Source of the DNA: Erythrobacter sp. HKB08
GTDB lineage: Bacteria > Pseudomonadota > Alphaproteobacteria > Sphingomonadales > Sphingomonadaceae
Direction of reading: 5' to 3'
DNA: 64,000 bases
Assembly: GCF_004114695.1 (NCBI RefSeq)
Contig: NZ_CP035310.1
Span: forward strand, 1,967,501-2,031,500
A program made the translations under genes and the position numbers. Numbering within the stretch: position 1 is the stretch's first letter; each line of letters starts with the position of its first letter. Below, in pieces: positions 53,610 to 62,759 of this stretch. Under the pieces are notes generated by a model. The model saw only the letters and a list, made by a program, of their open reading frames with translations. It was not told where the DNA came from and searched no databases.

Positions 53610-55253
53610 TCAGAAACCGTAGCGCAGGCCGACGAGGCCCGACGCGGCGGTCAGGTCTTCGAGGGCATCTTCGCTATCGATGTGATCGAGTGCGATCGCG
53701 GCGCGTACCGCCAGGCGATCGGTGAGCGAGCGGCTGTAAGCGGCGGAAGCACCGACCGCGAGCACTTCGCCCGCATTGTCGAAGCCGCTGTCCAGCAGCG
53801 TCATGTAGGCATTGGTCGTGAACCCGGCGCGGCTGCCGAGATCGCCCGACAGGAACCAGCTCATGTAATAGGCCTCGTCGGTCACGCCGTTGGCCGCATC
53901 GAGCACCGTGCCTTCGGGCGCGATGAACTTGCGATTGTCGTAGCCGATGCCGAGACCGGTCGAGAGACGGCCGACCTGCGTCGTGTAGTTCGCAGCGATC
54001 CCGCGCGAGCGGAAGACCGACGAACGCACCGAGCCGAGAGCGCCGGTGAGGCACTGGCTGCCTTCCGATCCGGCCACGCAGCCGCCGAGGTCGCCGGTCA
54101 GCGCATTGCGCGTTGCGGAGAATTCGGTCGGCAGGTTGGCGAGCGAGTTCGTCAGCAGCCCGCCGAAGCCGGAAATCGTGTCGTAGACCGAGACGTTCAG
54201 GGCCGAGCGCTGGTTGGGCGCCCAGGCGAAGCTGCCGTAGTAGGTATCGCTGTCATAGCGGCGCCCATAATGCGCCTCGAACGCGGTGCGCGAACTCGGA
54301 CGCCAGACGACGCCGACATCCCAGATGAGGCCATCGGTTTCGAAGGCGATGCGGCGCGGCTGGCTCTTGTCGGTGACCAGGCGTCCGTCATCGCCGATGA
54401 CCGGGTTGCCATTGGTATCGAGCACCGCGTCGCGGGCCGACACCTCGACATCCTCGTATCCAACGCCCGCGACCAGCGCCACATTGGGCGAAACCGGCAG
54501 GGTCACATCGCCGCGCACATAAACGTCGCGCACGCGCTGATCGAGGTTGGAGACATCCTCCTGCGCCCAGCCAGCGCCAACGCCGACACCGACCGGAAGC
54601 GGTTCGCCAGGACGCGTCGCGAGATTGATCGAGGCGCGCTGGCTCACGCTGTCGTCGAACACGTCGAGCGGATCGGCGCCCGGCGCGGTGACGATGGCGT
54701 CGGGCGTTTCGACCCGCGTGTAGCCGATGCGATACTGCGCCGCGACTGCGACATCGCCCGCATGGGTCGACAGGGTCGGACCGGCATAGGCGGAGTAGAT
54801 GCGGCTCTCGGTATCCTCGCCATTGAGGGCATTGAGCGTCGCGCCACCATTGCCATCGACGCGGGTGCGTGCGGCAAGAGCGCCCGCTTCCACCGTCAGC
54901 ACCTGCGGCACGATCGAGGTATAACCGCGCGCAACGCCGCTCAGCGTGTCGCTGGTCAGCGCGTCGTCGCCATAGCCGATGTTGTATTCGTAGCGGACCG
55001 AAACCGAGCCGCCCGAATTGCGGCCATTGACCGAAGCATCCACGCCGGTCGCGATCTGCGTATAGGTCACCACGTCGTCGCCCGGAGAAAGCTCGGCGAC
55101 GAAGATCTGGCTGACCTCGATATAGGGTTCGACATTGACGCGGCCATTGCCGGCCGAGCGGCGCTCCTCGCGCTCGCTATCCTGCGCCAGCGCCGGGCTT
55201 GCGCCTGCCGCTGCAAGGGCGATTGCCGCCGTCGAAAGGATGAGGTTCCGCAT
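53610..55253 (-). CDS. XrtA/PEP-CTERM-system outer-membrane beta-barrel
   Basis: The 547-residue protein has a signal peptide (MRNLILSTAAIALAAAGASP, cleavage after LAQ) and many alternating strands with YEYNIGY, AQYRIGYT and AAYSRSL. It ends in LRYGF, a C-terminal phenylalanine as expected for BAM-inserted barrels. It belongs to the outer-membrane protein group found in exosortase loci, likely the outer-membrane channel or anchor for the polysaccharide. The nearest neighbours are the ATPase and the autokinase genes. Confidence 0.88.
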   Translation of the reverse strand: MRNLILSTAAIALAAAGASPALAQDSEREERRSAGNGRVNVEPYIEVSQIFVAELSPGDDVVTYTQIATGVDASVNGRNSGGSVSVRYEYNIGYGDDALTSDTLSGVARGYTSIVPQVLTVEAGALAARTRVDGNGGATLNALNGEDTESRIYSAYAGPTLSTHAGDVAVAAQYRIGYTRVETPDAIVTAPGADPLDVFDDSVSQRASINLATRPGEPLPVGVGVGAGWAQEDVSNLDQRVRDVYVRGDVTLPVSPNVALVAGVGYEDVEVSARDAVLDTNGNPVIGDDGRLVTDKSQPRRIAFETDGLIWDVGVVWRPSSRTAFEAHYGRRYDSDTYYGSFAWAPNQRSALNVSVYDTISGFGGLLTNSLANLPTEFSATRNALTGDLGGCVAGSEGSQCLTGALGSVRSSVFRSRGIAANYTTQVGRLSTGLGIGYDNRKFIAPEGTVLDAANGVTDEAYYMSWFLSGDLGSRAGFTTNAYMTLLDSGFDNAGEVLAVGASAAYSRSLTDRLAVRAAIALDHIDSEDALEDLTAASGLVGLRYGF

Positions 55254-55258
55254 GGCCC

Positions 55259-56287
55259 CTACTCCTCGTATCCGTAATAGGACCCGAAATTCCGCCCGCT
55301 CGGGCTGAACTGGGTCGCGTTGAGCAGGAGCTTCACGTCCGGGCAGGCAGAGAGGAGCTGGTAGGCATCCTCCAGCGCATTCTGTCCCGTCTGGTCGGCA
55401 CGTGCGACGAGCACGCCCTGCCCGACATGCTTAGCAAGCTCCGCAGCCGAAGAAGCTGCGAGCGCCGGCGGCGTGTCGAAAATGACGATGCGATTGGGCG
55501 AGCCTGCAGTCAGGCGGTCGAGGACTTCCGCAGTGCGTTCGCTTGCGAGATACTCGCTGTCCGCGCTGCTCTGGTTGCCGGCGGGCATGACCCACAAGCC
55601 GCCGATATCGGTCCCCATGACGAGGTCTTCCGGCTTCACGTCCGGATTGGCGAGCGCATCCATGAAGCCGGGTCCCTTCGGCAGGCCGAAGGTCGAGAGG
55701 ATCGACGGTTTCGCGAAGTCCGCATCGATCAGCAGCACTTCGAGATCGCGCTCGCTCGACAGGGCGATCGCGAGGTTCGAGGCGCAGAAGGTCTTGCCGT
55801 CGCCGGGGTGCGGCGAGGTGATGAGGATTCGGCGCGAGGCAGCATTCCCGCGATCGCGCGCGGCGGCGAGAAGCTGGCGTTTGACGATGCGGAATTCCTC
55901 GCGCAGCGCGCTCGTCGCCGATTCCGGGACGATCAGCCCCTGCTCGCGCATATACGCGCGGTCGATTTCGTATTTCGGCCCGTTAAGCGAGACGGCAGGC
56001 TTGACCTGCTCGACGATCACTTCGGCAGGCGGCACATGGACCGGGAGCTTTGCCTCCTCCTTCGAAGGTTCAGCTTGCGCGGGCGCAGGTGCCGGTGCGG
56101 CAGGCTGTTCGTCTTTCACGCGGACCTTGGCGCGCTTCATCTCGCGCTCGGGCAGCTTGCCCTTGATCGGAGCCGACTTGAACGGGTCGAGGCCGAATGC
56201 GCCGCTGGCACGCTCGAACAGCGAGCTTTCGTCGCTGGCTTCGCCCTTACCTTCGCCGGGAAGCGGGATTTTCTTGTGTTCCGTCAT
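55259..56287 (-). CDS. XrtA-associated tyrosine autokinase (BY-kinase)
   Basis: The ATG at 56287 (MTEHKKIPLPGEG; 342 residues) was chosen; further upstream codons enter the chain-length gene. The N-terminal ~110 residues are low-complexity. The kinase has Walker A SPHPGDGKT (158-166), Walker A' LLIDADFAKPS (185-195) and Walker B IVIFDTPP, and ends in SYYGYEE, a short tyrosine cluster for autophosphorylation. Adaptor and kinase are separate genes here, with the chain-length protein as the likely adaptor. Confidence 0.9.
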   Translation of the reverse strand: MTEHKKIPLPGEGKGEASDESSLFERASGAFGLDPFKSAPIKGKLPEREMKRAKVRVKDEQPAAPAPAPAQAEPSKEEAKLPVHVPPAEVIVEQVKPAVSLNGPKYEIDRAYMREQGLIVPESATSALREEFRIVKRQLLAAARDRGNAASRRILITSPHPGDGKTFCASNLAIALSSERDLEVLLIDADFAKPSILSTFGLPKGPGFMDALANPDVKPEDLVMGTDIGGLWVMPAGNQSSADSEYLASERTAEVLDRLTAGSPNRIVIFDTPPALAASSAAELAKHVGQGVLVARADQTGQNALEDAYQLLSACPDVKLLLNATQFSPSGRNFGSYYGYEE

Positions 56288-56297
56288 CGTCCGCTCC

Positions 56298-57821
56298 TCA
56301 CGCCACCATGCCGCGCTGCACGAATTCGATCGCGAGCAGCAGGACGCACAGTCCCGCCAGCGCACCGGTTGCGCCGAAGAATTGCTTGAGCCGCTTGCGC
56401 TCCAGTTCGCGCGCAGCGTCGGTCAGCGTGTGCGAGATCGCACCGAGGACCGGCAGATCCATCACACGCTCGAGCTTGGCAGTCGTCGCGAAGGTCGAGC
56501 GAAGCTGGCCCATCGCGAAAGCCGCGCCGATACCGGCTGCGATGCCGGCGAAAAGCACGCCGAGGAGCAGCAGCGGACGGTTCGGAGCCGACGGCGAACG
56601 GGGCGTCGTCGGCGGGTCGATTACCTCGAACTTGAACGAACTGCGCTCGTTCTCGACCTGGCCACGCAGGCGCATTTCCTCGCGGTCCTTGAGCAGCTCG
56701 TCATACTTGTCCTTGAGCACCTGGTAATCGCGGCTGATGCGGTTGGCTTCGGCTGCGACGGCCGGTTCGTTCGCCTGGCTGGCGATCAGGGCCGACAGGT
56801 CGGCCTGGAGCGCTGCCTTGCGCGCCGTCAGAGCCTGTACATTGGCCTGGCGTTCGGAGCGGATGGAAACGAGCGCGGTGTAGGCCGGGTTCGGGCTGCC
56901 ACCGGCATTCGGATTCTCGCCTGCCGCCTGCTTGCGCAGCAATTCAACCTGCTTCTTGATCGCGATCACGTCAGGATGGCTGTCCGTCAGGCCGCGCGCC
57001 TGCAAAGAGGCAAGCTGCGACTGCGCCTGCATCAGCGCGCCGCGGGCGCTGCCGGTGTCGTTCGAACCACCGATGATGGTGCGCGGCGTTCCGGCGATCT
57101 GACCGTTGATGGCAGCAAGAGCGCTTTGCGCGGCTGCAAGGTCGGCGTCGACATCCCGCGATTCCGCACGCAGCGACTGCAGGCGCATCGAGACGCCGTC
57201 CGCACCGCCGATCAGGTCGGGGTTCTCGGCTTCGAAAGTCAGGCGGCGCTGTTCGGCCGCTTCGAGTTCCTTCTTCCGCTCTTCCAGTTGCTGGTCGAGG
57301 AAGACGATCGTCTCGGCGACTTCGCCGCGATTGCCCGCGATGTTTTCTTCGCGGAAGATGTCGATCAGCTTCTGCACGACGTCATGCGCCAGTGCCGCGT
57401 TCTCCGCATCGGACAGGTCGCTGCGACCGATTTCGGCGCTGAGCTCGAAGAGGTTGTCCTCCTGGCTCTTCACAGCGACCGATTCCGTCAGGTTCTCGAT
57501 TGCCGCTTCCATGTCGCGCTGGGTGGCGATTTCCTCGCCGAGCCGCGTCGAGCGGATGACTTTCTCGAGATTGACCGAGCTGGTCAGCGTCTGGCGTACG
57601 CGCGTGATGTCGCGCTCCGCACCGCCGGCGATCTTGAGCTGCTCGGCAAGCACGTCGTCGAGCTGCACATAGATGCGCGCGTTCGATTCATAGGCGTTGG
57701 GGATCATGGCAACGACCAGCCAGCCCAGGATGCACGCACCCCAGGCCACGCCGAGCGCCAGCCAGCGCCGTCGCCAGACCGAAAAGACTGCTGCGCGCAG
57801 ATCTTCGAAGACTTCGTTCAT
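56298..57821 (-). CDS. XrtA-system chain-length determinant protein (Wzz/GumC type)
   Basis: The 507-residue inner-membrane protein spans the membrane at about 18-36 and again near 425-445 and 485-505. Between them is a long periplasmic coiled coil (about 150-400) with DQQLEERKKELEAAEQRR. It sets exopolysaccharide chain length and partners the autokinase. It starts 16 bp after the export lipoprotein gene. Confidence 0.9.
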   Translation of the reverse strand: MNEVFEDLRAAVFSVWRRRWLALGVAWGACILGWLVVAMIPNAYESNARIYVQLDDVLAEQLKIAGGAERDITRVRQTLTSSVNLEKVIRSTRLGEEIATQRDMEAAIENLTESVAVKSQEDNLFELSAEIGRSDLSDAENAALAHDVVQKLIDIFREENIAGNRGEVAETIVFLDQQLEERKKELEAAEQRRLTFEAENPDLIGGADGVSMRLQSLRAESRDVDADLAAAQSALAAINGQIAGTPRTIIGGSNDTGSARGALMQAQSQLASLQARGLTDSHPDVIAIKKQVELLRKQAAGENPNAGGSPNPAYTALVSIRSERQANVQALTARKAALQADLSALIASQANEPAVAAEANRISRDYQVLKDKYDELLKDREEMRLRGQVENERSSFKFEVIDPPTTPRSPSAPNRPLLLLGVLFAGIAAGIGAAFAMGQLRSTFATTAKLERVMDLPVLGAISHTLTDAARELERKRLKQFFGATGALAGLCVLLLAIEFVQRGMVA

Positions 57822-57837
57822 TGCGTGCGCCCGCCCC

Positions 57838-58482
57838 TCAGAACATGCTTTCCGGGATGATGATCACATCGCCCGGCTGGAGGAGGACGTTCGCGCGGCT
57901 GTCGCCCTTCTTGAGAAGGTCGCCGAGGCGCAGCGCGTATTCTTCCTGACGCCCGCTTTCGCGGTTCTTGCGGATAAGCTTGGCGCGGTTGCCTGCGGCA
58001 AATTCACTGAGGCCGCCGACCGCGATCATCGCGTCGAGCACGGTCATGTTCGCGCGGTAAGGCAGCGAGGCCGGCTTTTCGGTCGCACCTACGACGCGGA
58101 TCTGCTGGCTGAAAGTGCCTTCGAACTTGTTGACGATGACCGAAACCAGCGGCTCTTCGATGTACTGCGAAAGCTGCAGGCGGATATCCTGTGCGAGCAT
58201 GGTTGGCGTTTTGCCGACGGCCGGCATGTCGGTGACCAGCGGAGTGGTGATACGACCGTCCGGACGGACCTGGATGTTTTCGGCGCCCAGCTCGGGATTG
58301 CGCCACACGTGGATGGTCAGCTCGTCGAGCGGGCCGATGACATATTCCTCGCCCGGCCCTTCCTGGCTCGCCACGAAAGACGCAGGCGGAAGCTCGCTGC
58401 CGCCGGTCGTCGCGCAGCCCGCGAGCGAAAGCGCGGCCATTGCGGTGCCCGCAAGAAGGGTGGTGAAACGTGTACTCGGCAT
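57838..58482 (-). CDS. XrtA-system polysaccharide export lipoprotein (Wza type)
   Basis: The 214-residue protein has a lipoprotein signal with LAGC (Cys23). The poly-export domain is EYVIGPLDELTIHVWRNPEL, followed by a SLBB domain (QIRVVGATEKPASLPYRANM) and the C-terminal segment LLQPGDVIIIPES. It forms the outer-membrane exit of the polysaccharide. It follows the PLP-decarboxylase gene by 180 bp, the largest gap in the cluster, which may hold a promoter. Confidence 0.93.
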   Translation of the reverse strand: MPSTRFTTLLAGTAMAALSLAGCATTGGSELPPASFVASQEGPGEEYVIGPLDELTIHVWRNPELGAENIQVRPDGRITTPLVTDMPAVGKTPTMLAQDIRLQLSQYIEEPLVSVIVNKFEGTFSQQIRVVGATEKPASLPYRANMTVLDAMIAVGGLSEFAAGNRAKLIRKNRESGRQEEYALRLGDLLKKGDSRANVLLQPGDVIIIPESMF

Positions 58483-58662
58483 CGATGCGCATCCTTGCCT
58501 TTTGAGCGGGCTGATATGCGCAAGGCAGGAGCGACCTGGCCTTCCGCACCCGCGGACAGGCGGTCTTCCTCGCCAAAAAGGGTGAACATCCGGTTAGCCA
58601 ATTTGCGTTTCCGGGTGTTTATCAAGGCGCAGTCCCAGTTCGGGACGGTGCTGCAGGGAAGG

Positions 58663-59889
58663 TTAAACCAGCATTTCCTCGGCCGGACCCTGCCCCAGGA
58701 ATGCGGACGGGGACGCGCTCGCGCCATAGGCTCCGGCGCAGAAGACGGCGACGAAATCGCCGACATCGGCCCTCGGCAAGTGCGCGCCGTCGGCCAGGCG
58801 GTCGAGCGGGGTGCACAGGCAGCCGACCACATAGACCTCTTCCTCCGGTTGCGCATCGAAGCGGTTCGCGATGGCAACCGGGTAATTGCGCCGCACGACC
58901 GTCCCGAAGTTGCCCGAGGCGGCCAGCTGGTGATGAAGGCCGCCGTCGGTCACGAGATAGGTCGTGCCGTGGCTTTCCTTCCGGTCGACGATGCGAGTGA
59001 GGTAAACCCCTGCCTCGCCAACGAGATAGCGCCCGAGTTCGAGGCACAATTCGGTCTCCGCGAGGCTATCCGGCAGCGAGGCGACCTTCTGCGTCATTGC
59101 CGCGCCAACTGCGGCAAGGTCGAGCGGTTCGTCGCCGTGGAAATAAGGGATGCCGAACCCGCCGCCCATGTTGAGCTTGGGTAAAGGCGCGCCGATTTCG
59201 CCTGCCAGGCGGTCGGCAAGCGCGAGGACGTTGCCCTGCGTCTCGATGATCGCATCGGCCGAAAGCGCCTGGCTGCCGGTGAAAATGTGCAGCCCGCGCC
59301 ATTCGGCACCGCTTTCGATCACCTTCCTCGCAATTGCAGGAACCTGTTCTTCGTCGATGCCGAAGGGCTTGGCACCCCCGCCCATTTTCATGCCGGAGCC
59401 GCGTAGCTCGAAACTCGGGTTCACCCGCAGCGCTATTCGCGGCGTCATGCCGAGCCATTCGGCAAGGCCCAGTGCGCGGTCGACCTCGCCAGCGGATTCC
59501 GAATTCAGCGTCACGCCCGCACGGATCGCGGCCATCAATTCCTCGTCGCGCTTGCCGGGACCGGCAAAGCTGACTTTCGCCATGTCGAGTCCCACCGACT
59601 GCGCCAGTTCGAGCTCTCCGCCCGAAGCGATATCGAAGCCATCGACCAACTTCGCCATGTGCTCGACGACCGGGGCGAAGGGGTTCGCCTTGATCGCGTA
59701 ATTGATCCCGATCCGTTCGGGCAAAGCCGCTCGCAATTCGGCGATGCGCGCATCGAGCCTGTCGCGCGAATAGACGAACAGCGGCGTGCGCCCCGCCTCT
59801 TCGACGAGGCTGCTGGCCGAGCGACCGCCGATCGAGAGTTCACCGTCGAGCGTCTCGAAACCGGCGGGAATGGGTCCGAGCGGCTTCAT
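58663..59889 (-). CDS. XrtA-system PLP-dependent decarboxylase
   Basis: The 408-residue fold type III enzyme has the PLP lysine Lys68 in INYAIKANPFAP, a glycine-rich phosphate loop in MGGGFGIPYF, and the catalytic Cys in VVGCLCTPLD. It matches the exosortase A-associated relatives of diaminopimelate and ornithine decarboxylases. It likely makes an amine that is then activated by the adjacent acyl-CoA ligase and ACP. Its ATG overlaps the ligase stop (ATGA at 59886-59889). Confidence 0.9.
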   Translation of the reverse strand: MKPLGPIPAGFETLDGELSIGGRSASSLVEEAGRTPLFVYSRDRLDARIAELRAALPERIGINYAIKANPFAPVVEHMAKLVDGFDIASGGELELAQSVGLDMAKVSFAGPGKRDEELMAAIRAGVTLNSESAGEVDRALGLAEWLGMTPRIALRVNPSFELRGSGMKMGGGAKPFGIDEEQVPAIARKVIESGAEWRGLHIFTGSQALSADAIIETQGNVLALADRLAGEIGAPLPKLNMGGGFGIPYFHGDEPLDLAAVGAAMTQKVASLPDSLAETELCLELGRYLVGEAGVYLTRIVDRKESHGTTYLVTDGGLHHQLAASGNFGTVVRRNYPVAIANRFDAQPEEEVYVVGCLCTPLDRLADGAHLPRADVGDFVAVFCAGAYGASASPSAFLGQGPAEEMLV

Positions 59890-61412
59890 GCGGCAAGCTC
59901 CCGCTTGAGCGCGGTCCGGTCGATCTTGCCGTTGGGATTGAGCGGCATGGCTTCACGCCAGTGGATCACCTGCGGCTGCATGAAATTCGGCAGTTCACGT
60001 GCGAGATATTTGGGCAATTCGCTCTCCGCATCCTCGGCGCCGCGCTCGGCACGTGCGATCAGGTGGACGGCATGGCCGAGCCGCTCGTCGGGTACGCCCA
60101 GCGCGACCGCTTCTGCGACCAGACCGCTTGCAAGTGCGGCCTCTTCGACCTCCTGCGGGCTGATGCGGTTGCCTGCGCTCTTGATCATCGCGTCGCGGCG
60201 ACCGACGAAATAGAGCAGGCCGTTCGCTTCCCGCTTCACGCGGTCGCCCGACCATACTGCCATCCCGCCGAATTTCGAGACTTGCGGAGCCGGCTTGAAG
60301 CGCTCTGCAGTTCGCTCGGCATCCTGCCAGTATCCTTGCGCCACCAGCGGCCCGCAATGGACCAGTTCGCCCTCCTCGCCCGGGTCGGCAATGTTGCCGC
60401 CATCGTCGATCACGAGGATTTCGGCGAAGGGGATGGCAGTACCCATCGAAGTCGGATGCTCGTCGACCAGCGACGGGTCGAGATAGGTCGAACGGAATGC
60501 CTCGGTCAGCCCGTACATCGGGAACAACCGCGCATCGGGGAAGATCGAACGCAGGTCGCGCACGAGATCGATGGTCAGCGCGCCGCCGCTGTTCGTCATG
60601 CGCCGCATCGGGGCGACCGCGTCCTCGCTCCATTCGATCTCGGTAAGCTGCACCCACAGGGGCGGAACAGCCGCGAGCGTGGTGACGCCGTGCTTCGCGC
60701 AGGCCTTCACGACGTCGCGAGCGAAGAGATAGTCGAACGGGACGACAGAGCCGCCCGCGAACCAAGTGCTCAGCAGCTGGTTCTGTCCGTAATCGAACGA
60801 GAGCGGCAGCACGCCGAGCGTCACGTCGTCCGCCGCCATGCCGAGGTAATCCGCAACGCTGACAGCGCCGAGCCACAGGTTTGCATGGCTCAGCATCACG
60901 CCCTTGGGACGGCCGGTCGAACCACTGGTGTAGAGGATCGCGCAAAGCTCTTCCGGATCGTTGTCGGACGGTCCGAGCCCGCTTTCGAGGACAATCGCCT
61001 GCGACAGCGCCTCCGTCTCCTCGATCACTGCGCAGCCGTGTGGCACATCGCCTTCCTGCAGCGAGGCGATACGGCCCTTGTTGCCGATCAGCATGCTCGC
61101 CCCGCAATCGTGCAGGATGTGCTTCGCCTGCGCGTGCTTGAGCAGCGGGTTGATCGGAACATGGACCAGCCCCGCGCGAGCGGCGGCCAGCGGCATCAGG
61201 CAGGTCAATTCGCCTTTCGAGGACCAGCTGGCGACGCGCGAGCCCTTTTCCGGCACGTGATCGATTAACCATTGGCTAAGGCGGGAAACACGGGTCCTTA
61301 ATGCCTCGTAGCTAAGCGTCTCGCCCTTGAGCACGAGCGCGGGATCGCCAGCCTTGCCGCATTCGGCAAGATGGTCGAGAGGCTTGGCTTGAGGGAGGGA
61401 CGGAAGGGACAT
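59886..61412 (-). CDS. XrtA-system acyl-CoA ligase (AMP-forming)
   Basis: The 508-residue ANL-family enzyme activates a carboxylate as an adenylate. The P-loop is LYTSGSTGRPKGVMLSH, the hinge region is GDRVKREANGLLYFVGRRD, and the catalytic Lys is in NPNGKIDRTALK. It is grouped by family with the exosortase A-associated ligase that works with the decarboxylase and the ACP. Its ATG at 61412 is only 26 bp from the divergent FemAB/GNAT-like start. Confidence 0.92.
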   Translation of the reverse strand: MSLPSLPQAKPLDHLAECGKAGDPALVLKGETLSYEALRTRVSRLSQWLIDHVPEKGSRVASWSSKGELTCLMPLAAARAGLVHVPINPLLKHAQAKHILHDCGASMLIGNKGRIASLQEGDVPHGCAVIEETEALSQAIVLESGLGPSDNDPEELCAILYTSGSTGRPKGVMLSHANLWLGAVSVADYLGMAADDVTLGVLPLSFDYGQNQLLSTWFAGGSVVPFDYLFARDVVKACAKHGVTTLAAVPPLWVQLTEIEWSEDAVAPMRRMTNSGGALTIDLVRDLRSIFPDARLFPMYGLTEAFRSTYLDPSLVDEHPTSMGTAIPFAEILVIDDGGNIADPGEEGELVHCGPLVAQGYWQDAERTAERFKPAPQVSKFGGMAVWSGDRVKREANGLLYFVGRRDAMIKSAGNRISPQEVEEAALASGLVAEAVALGVPDERLGHAVHLIARAERGAEDAESELPKYLARELPNFMQPQVIHWREAMPLNPNGKIDRTALKRELAA

Positions 61413-61438
61413 TGCTCTCCGGCAAGGTAACGAGGAAC

Positions 61439-62413
61439 GTGACGAGGGTCAGCTATCACGACACGGTTAATGTCTTGCAAGCGATGAATTTCGCTGGCGA
61501 GGGACCGTTTGCGCGGCCCGAGTGGTTCGCGCTGCTGGCAGAGCGCAAGGAGGATGTGCTGCTTGCCGTTGCCGAGGACGGGGACAAACGCGTCGCCCTG
61601 CCCCTGATGCGCAAGGGCCGGATGTTTGAGCCGCTGCGGAACTGGTACAGCTTCAGCTGGCGCCCTCTCGGGCAGGATGCCGCCGTTCTGGAAACACTCG
61701 CCCGCGACCTGAAGTCGCAAGCTTCGCACATCGTCCTATCGCCCCTCCCCGACGAGGACCGCAGCGCATGCGACCTGCAATGCGCTTTCAATGGCGCGGG
61801 ATGGTTCACCGTTCTGGAAAGATGCGACACGAACCATGTGCTTCGCGTGGCCGGTCGCAGCTTCGCCGAATATTGGGCGGGTCGCCCCGGCAAGATGCGC
61901 ACGACCCTGAAGCGCAAGGCCAGGAAGGTCGACGTGCGCATACTCGAATGTTTCGACGAGCAGGCATGGGCCGACTACCAGGCGATCTACGCGGACAGCT
62001 GGAAGCCGACCGAGGGCGATCCCGACTTGCTCGAAGCGTTCGCGCGCCAGGAAGGCGCAGCGGGCCGCATTCGCCTCGGTATCGCAGTTGCCGATGGACA
62101 GCCCGTCGCGGCGCAGTTCTGGACGGTGGAGGACGGCACGGCCTACATCCACAAGCTCGCTCACATCGAGGCGGCCAAGCCGCTGTCTGCCGGAACGACC
62201 CTGTCGGCCGCGCTGTTCGAGCATGTGATCGATCGCGACCATGTCGAGCTGGTCGACTTCGGAACCGGCGACGATCCCTACAAGCGCGACTGGATGGACG
62301 GCGAACGCCCCCGCTACCGCCTCGAATGCCTCGACCCGTCAAATCCTCGTCTTTGGCCGCGGATACTAAGGCTTGCCCTGCGCAAACTTGCGAAGCGCAC
62401 AGGGCGGAGCTAA
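61439..62413 (+). CDS. FemAB/GNAT-like acyltransferase
   Basis: I place the start at GTG 61439 (VTRVSYHDTVNVLQAM; 324 residues) because GAGGA lies 5 bp before it; an earlier TTG at 61412 overlaps the divergent ligase start. The protein is related to BioF2/FemAB-like acetyltransferases, with FAEYWAGRPGKMRTTLKRKA and a VDFGTGDDPYKRDW end block. It is a second FemAB-like protein in the locus, next to the ACP. Its substrate is unknown, perhaps an ACP-bound acyl group. Confidence 0.8.
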   Translation: MTRVSYHDTVNVLQAMNFAGEGPFARPEWFALLAERKEDVLLAVAEDGDKRVALPLMRKGRMFEPLRNWYSFSWRPLGQDAAVLETLARDLKSQASHIVLSPLPDEDRSACDLQCAFNGAGWFTVLERCDTNHVLRVAGRSFAEYWAGRPGKMRTTLKRKARKVDVRILECFDEQAWADYQAIYADSWKPTEGDPDLLEAFARQEGAAGRIRLGIAVADGQPVAAQFWTVEDGTAYIHKLAHIEAAKPLSAGTTLSAALFEHVIDRDHVELVDFGTGDDPYKRDWMDGERPRYRLECLDPSNPRLWPRILRLALRKLAKRTGRS

Positions 62414-62445
62414 GGGCGACGCCTCGAAAACAGGGGATTACGGCA

Positions 62446-62757
62446 ATGGCCGGCGAAACCGAAACCAGCATCGAGAAGAAAGGCCTCGCGCCGAGCCGTC
62501 AGCAGATCGACGACACCTTGCGTTCGATCCTCGCCGACGTGCTGGGCCTCGACGCCGACCGGGTCGAGGAATTCGACGCCGATACCGGCCTGTTCGGCCA
62601 CCTTCCGGAACTGGATTCGATGGCGGTCGCCGGACTGCTGACCGAGATCGAGGATCGCTTGCACATCATCATCGAAGACGAAGATGTCGATGCGGAAATG
62701 ATCGAGACCTACGGCGGCCTCCTCGCCTTTGCCGAAATGAAGGTCGTCGCGGCCTGA
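62446..62757 (+). CDS. XrtA-system acyl carrier protein
   Basis: The 103-residue protein is a small ACP. Ser58, in the motif LDSM (PELDSMAVAGLL), is the 4'-phosphopantetheine attachment site. Several acidic residues (HIIIEDEDVD) follow, as in carrier proteins. A ~15-residue N-terminal extension is not typical. It would carry the acyl or aminoacyl unit made by the ligase and decarboxylase. It starts 33 bp after the acyltransferase stop. Confidence 0.9.
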   Translation: MAGETETSIEKKGLAPSRQQIDDTLRSILADVLGLDADRVEEFDADTGLFGHLPELDSMAVAGLLTEIEDRLHIIIEDEDVDAEMIETYGGLLAFAEMKVVAA

Positions 62758-62759
62758 TC

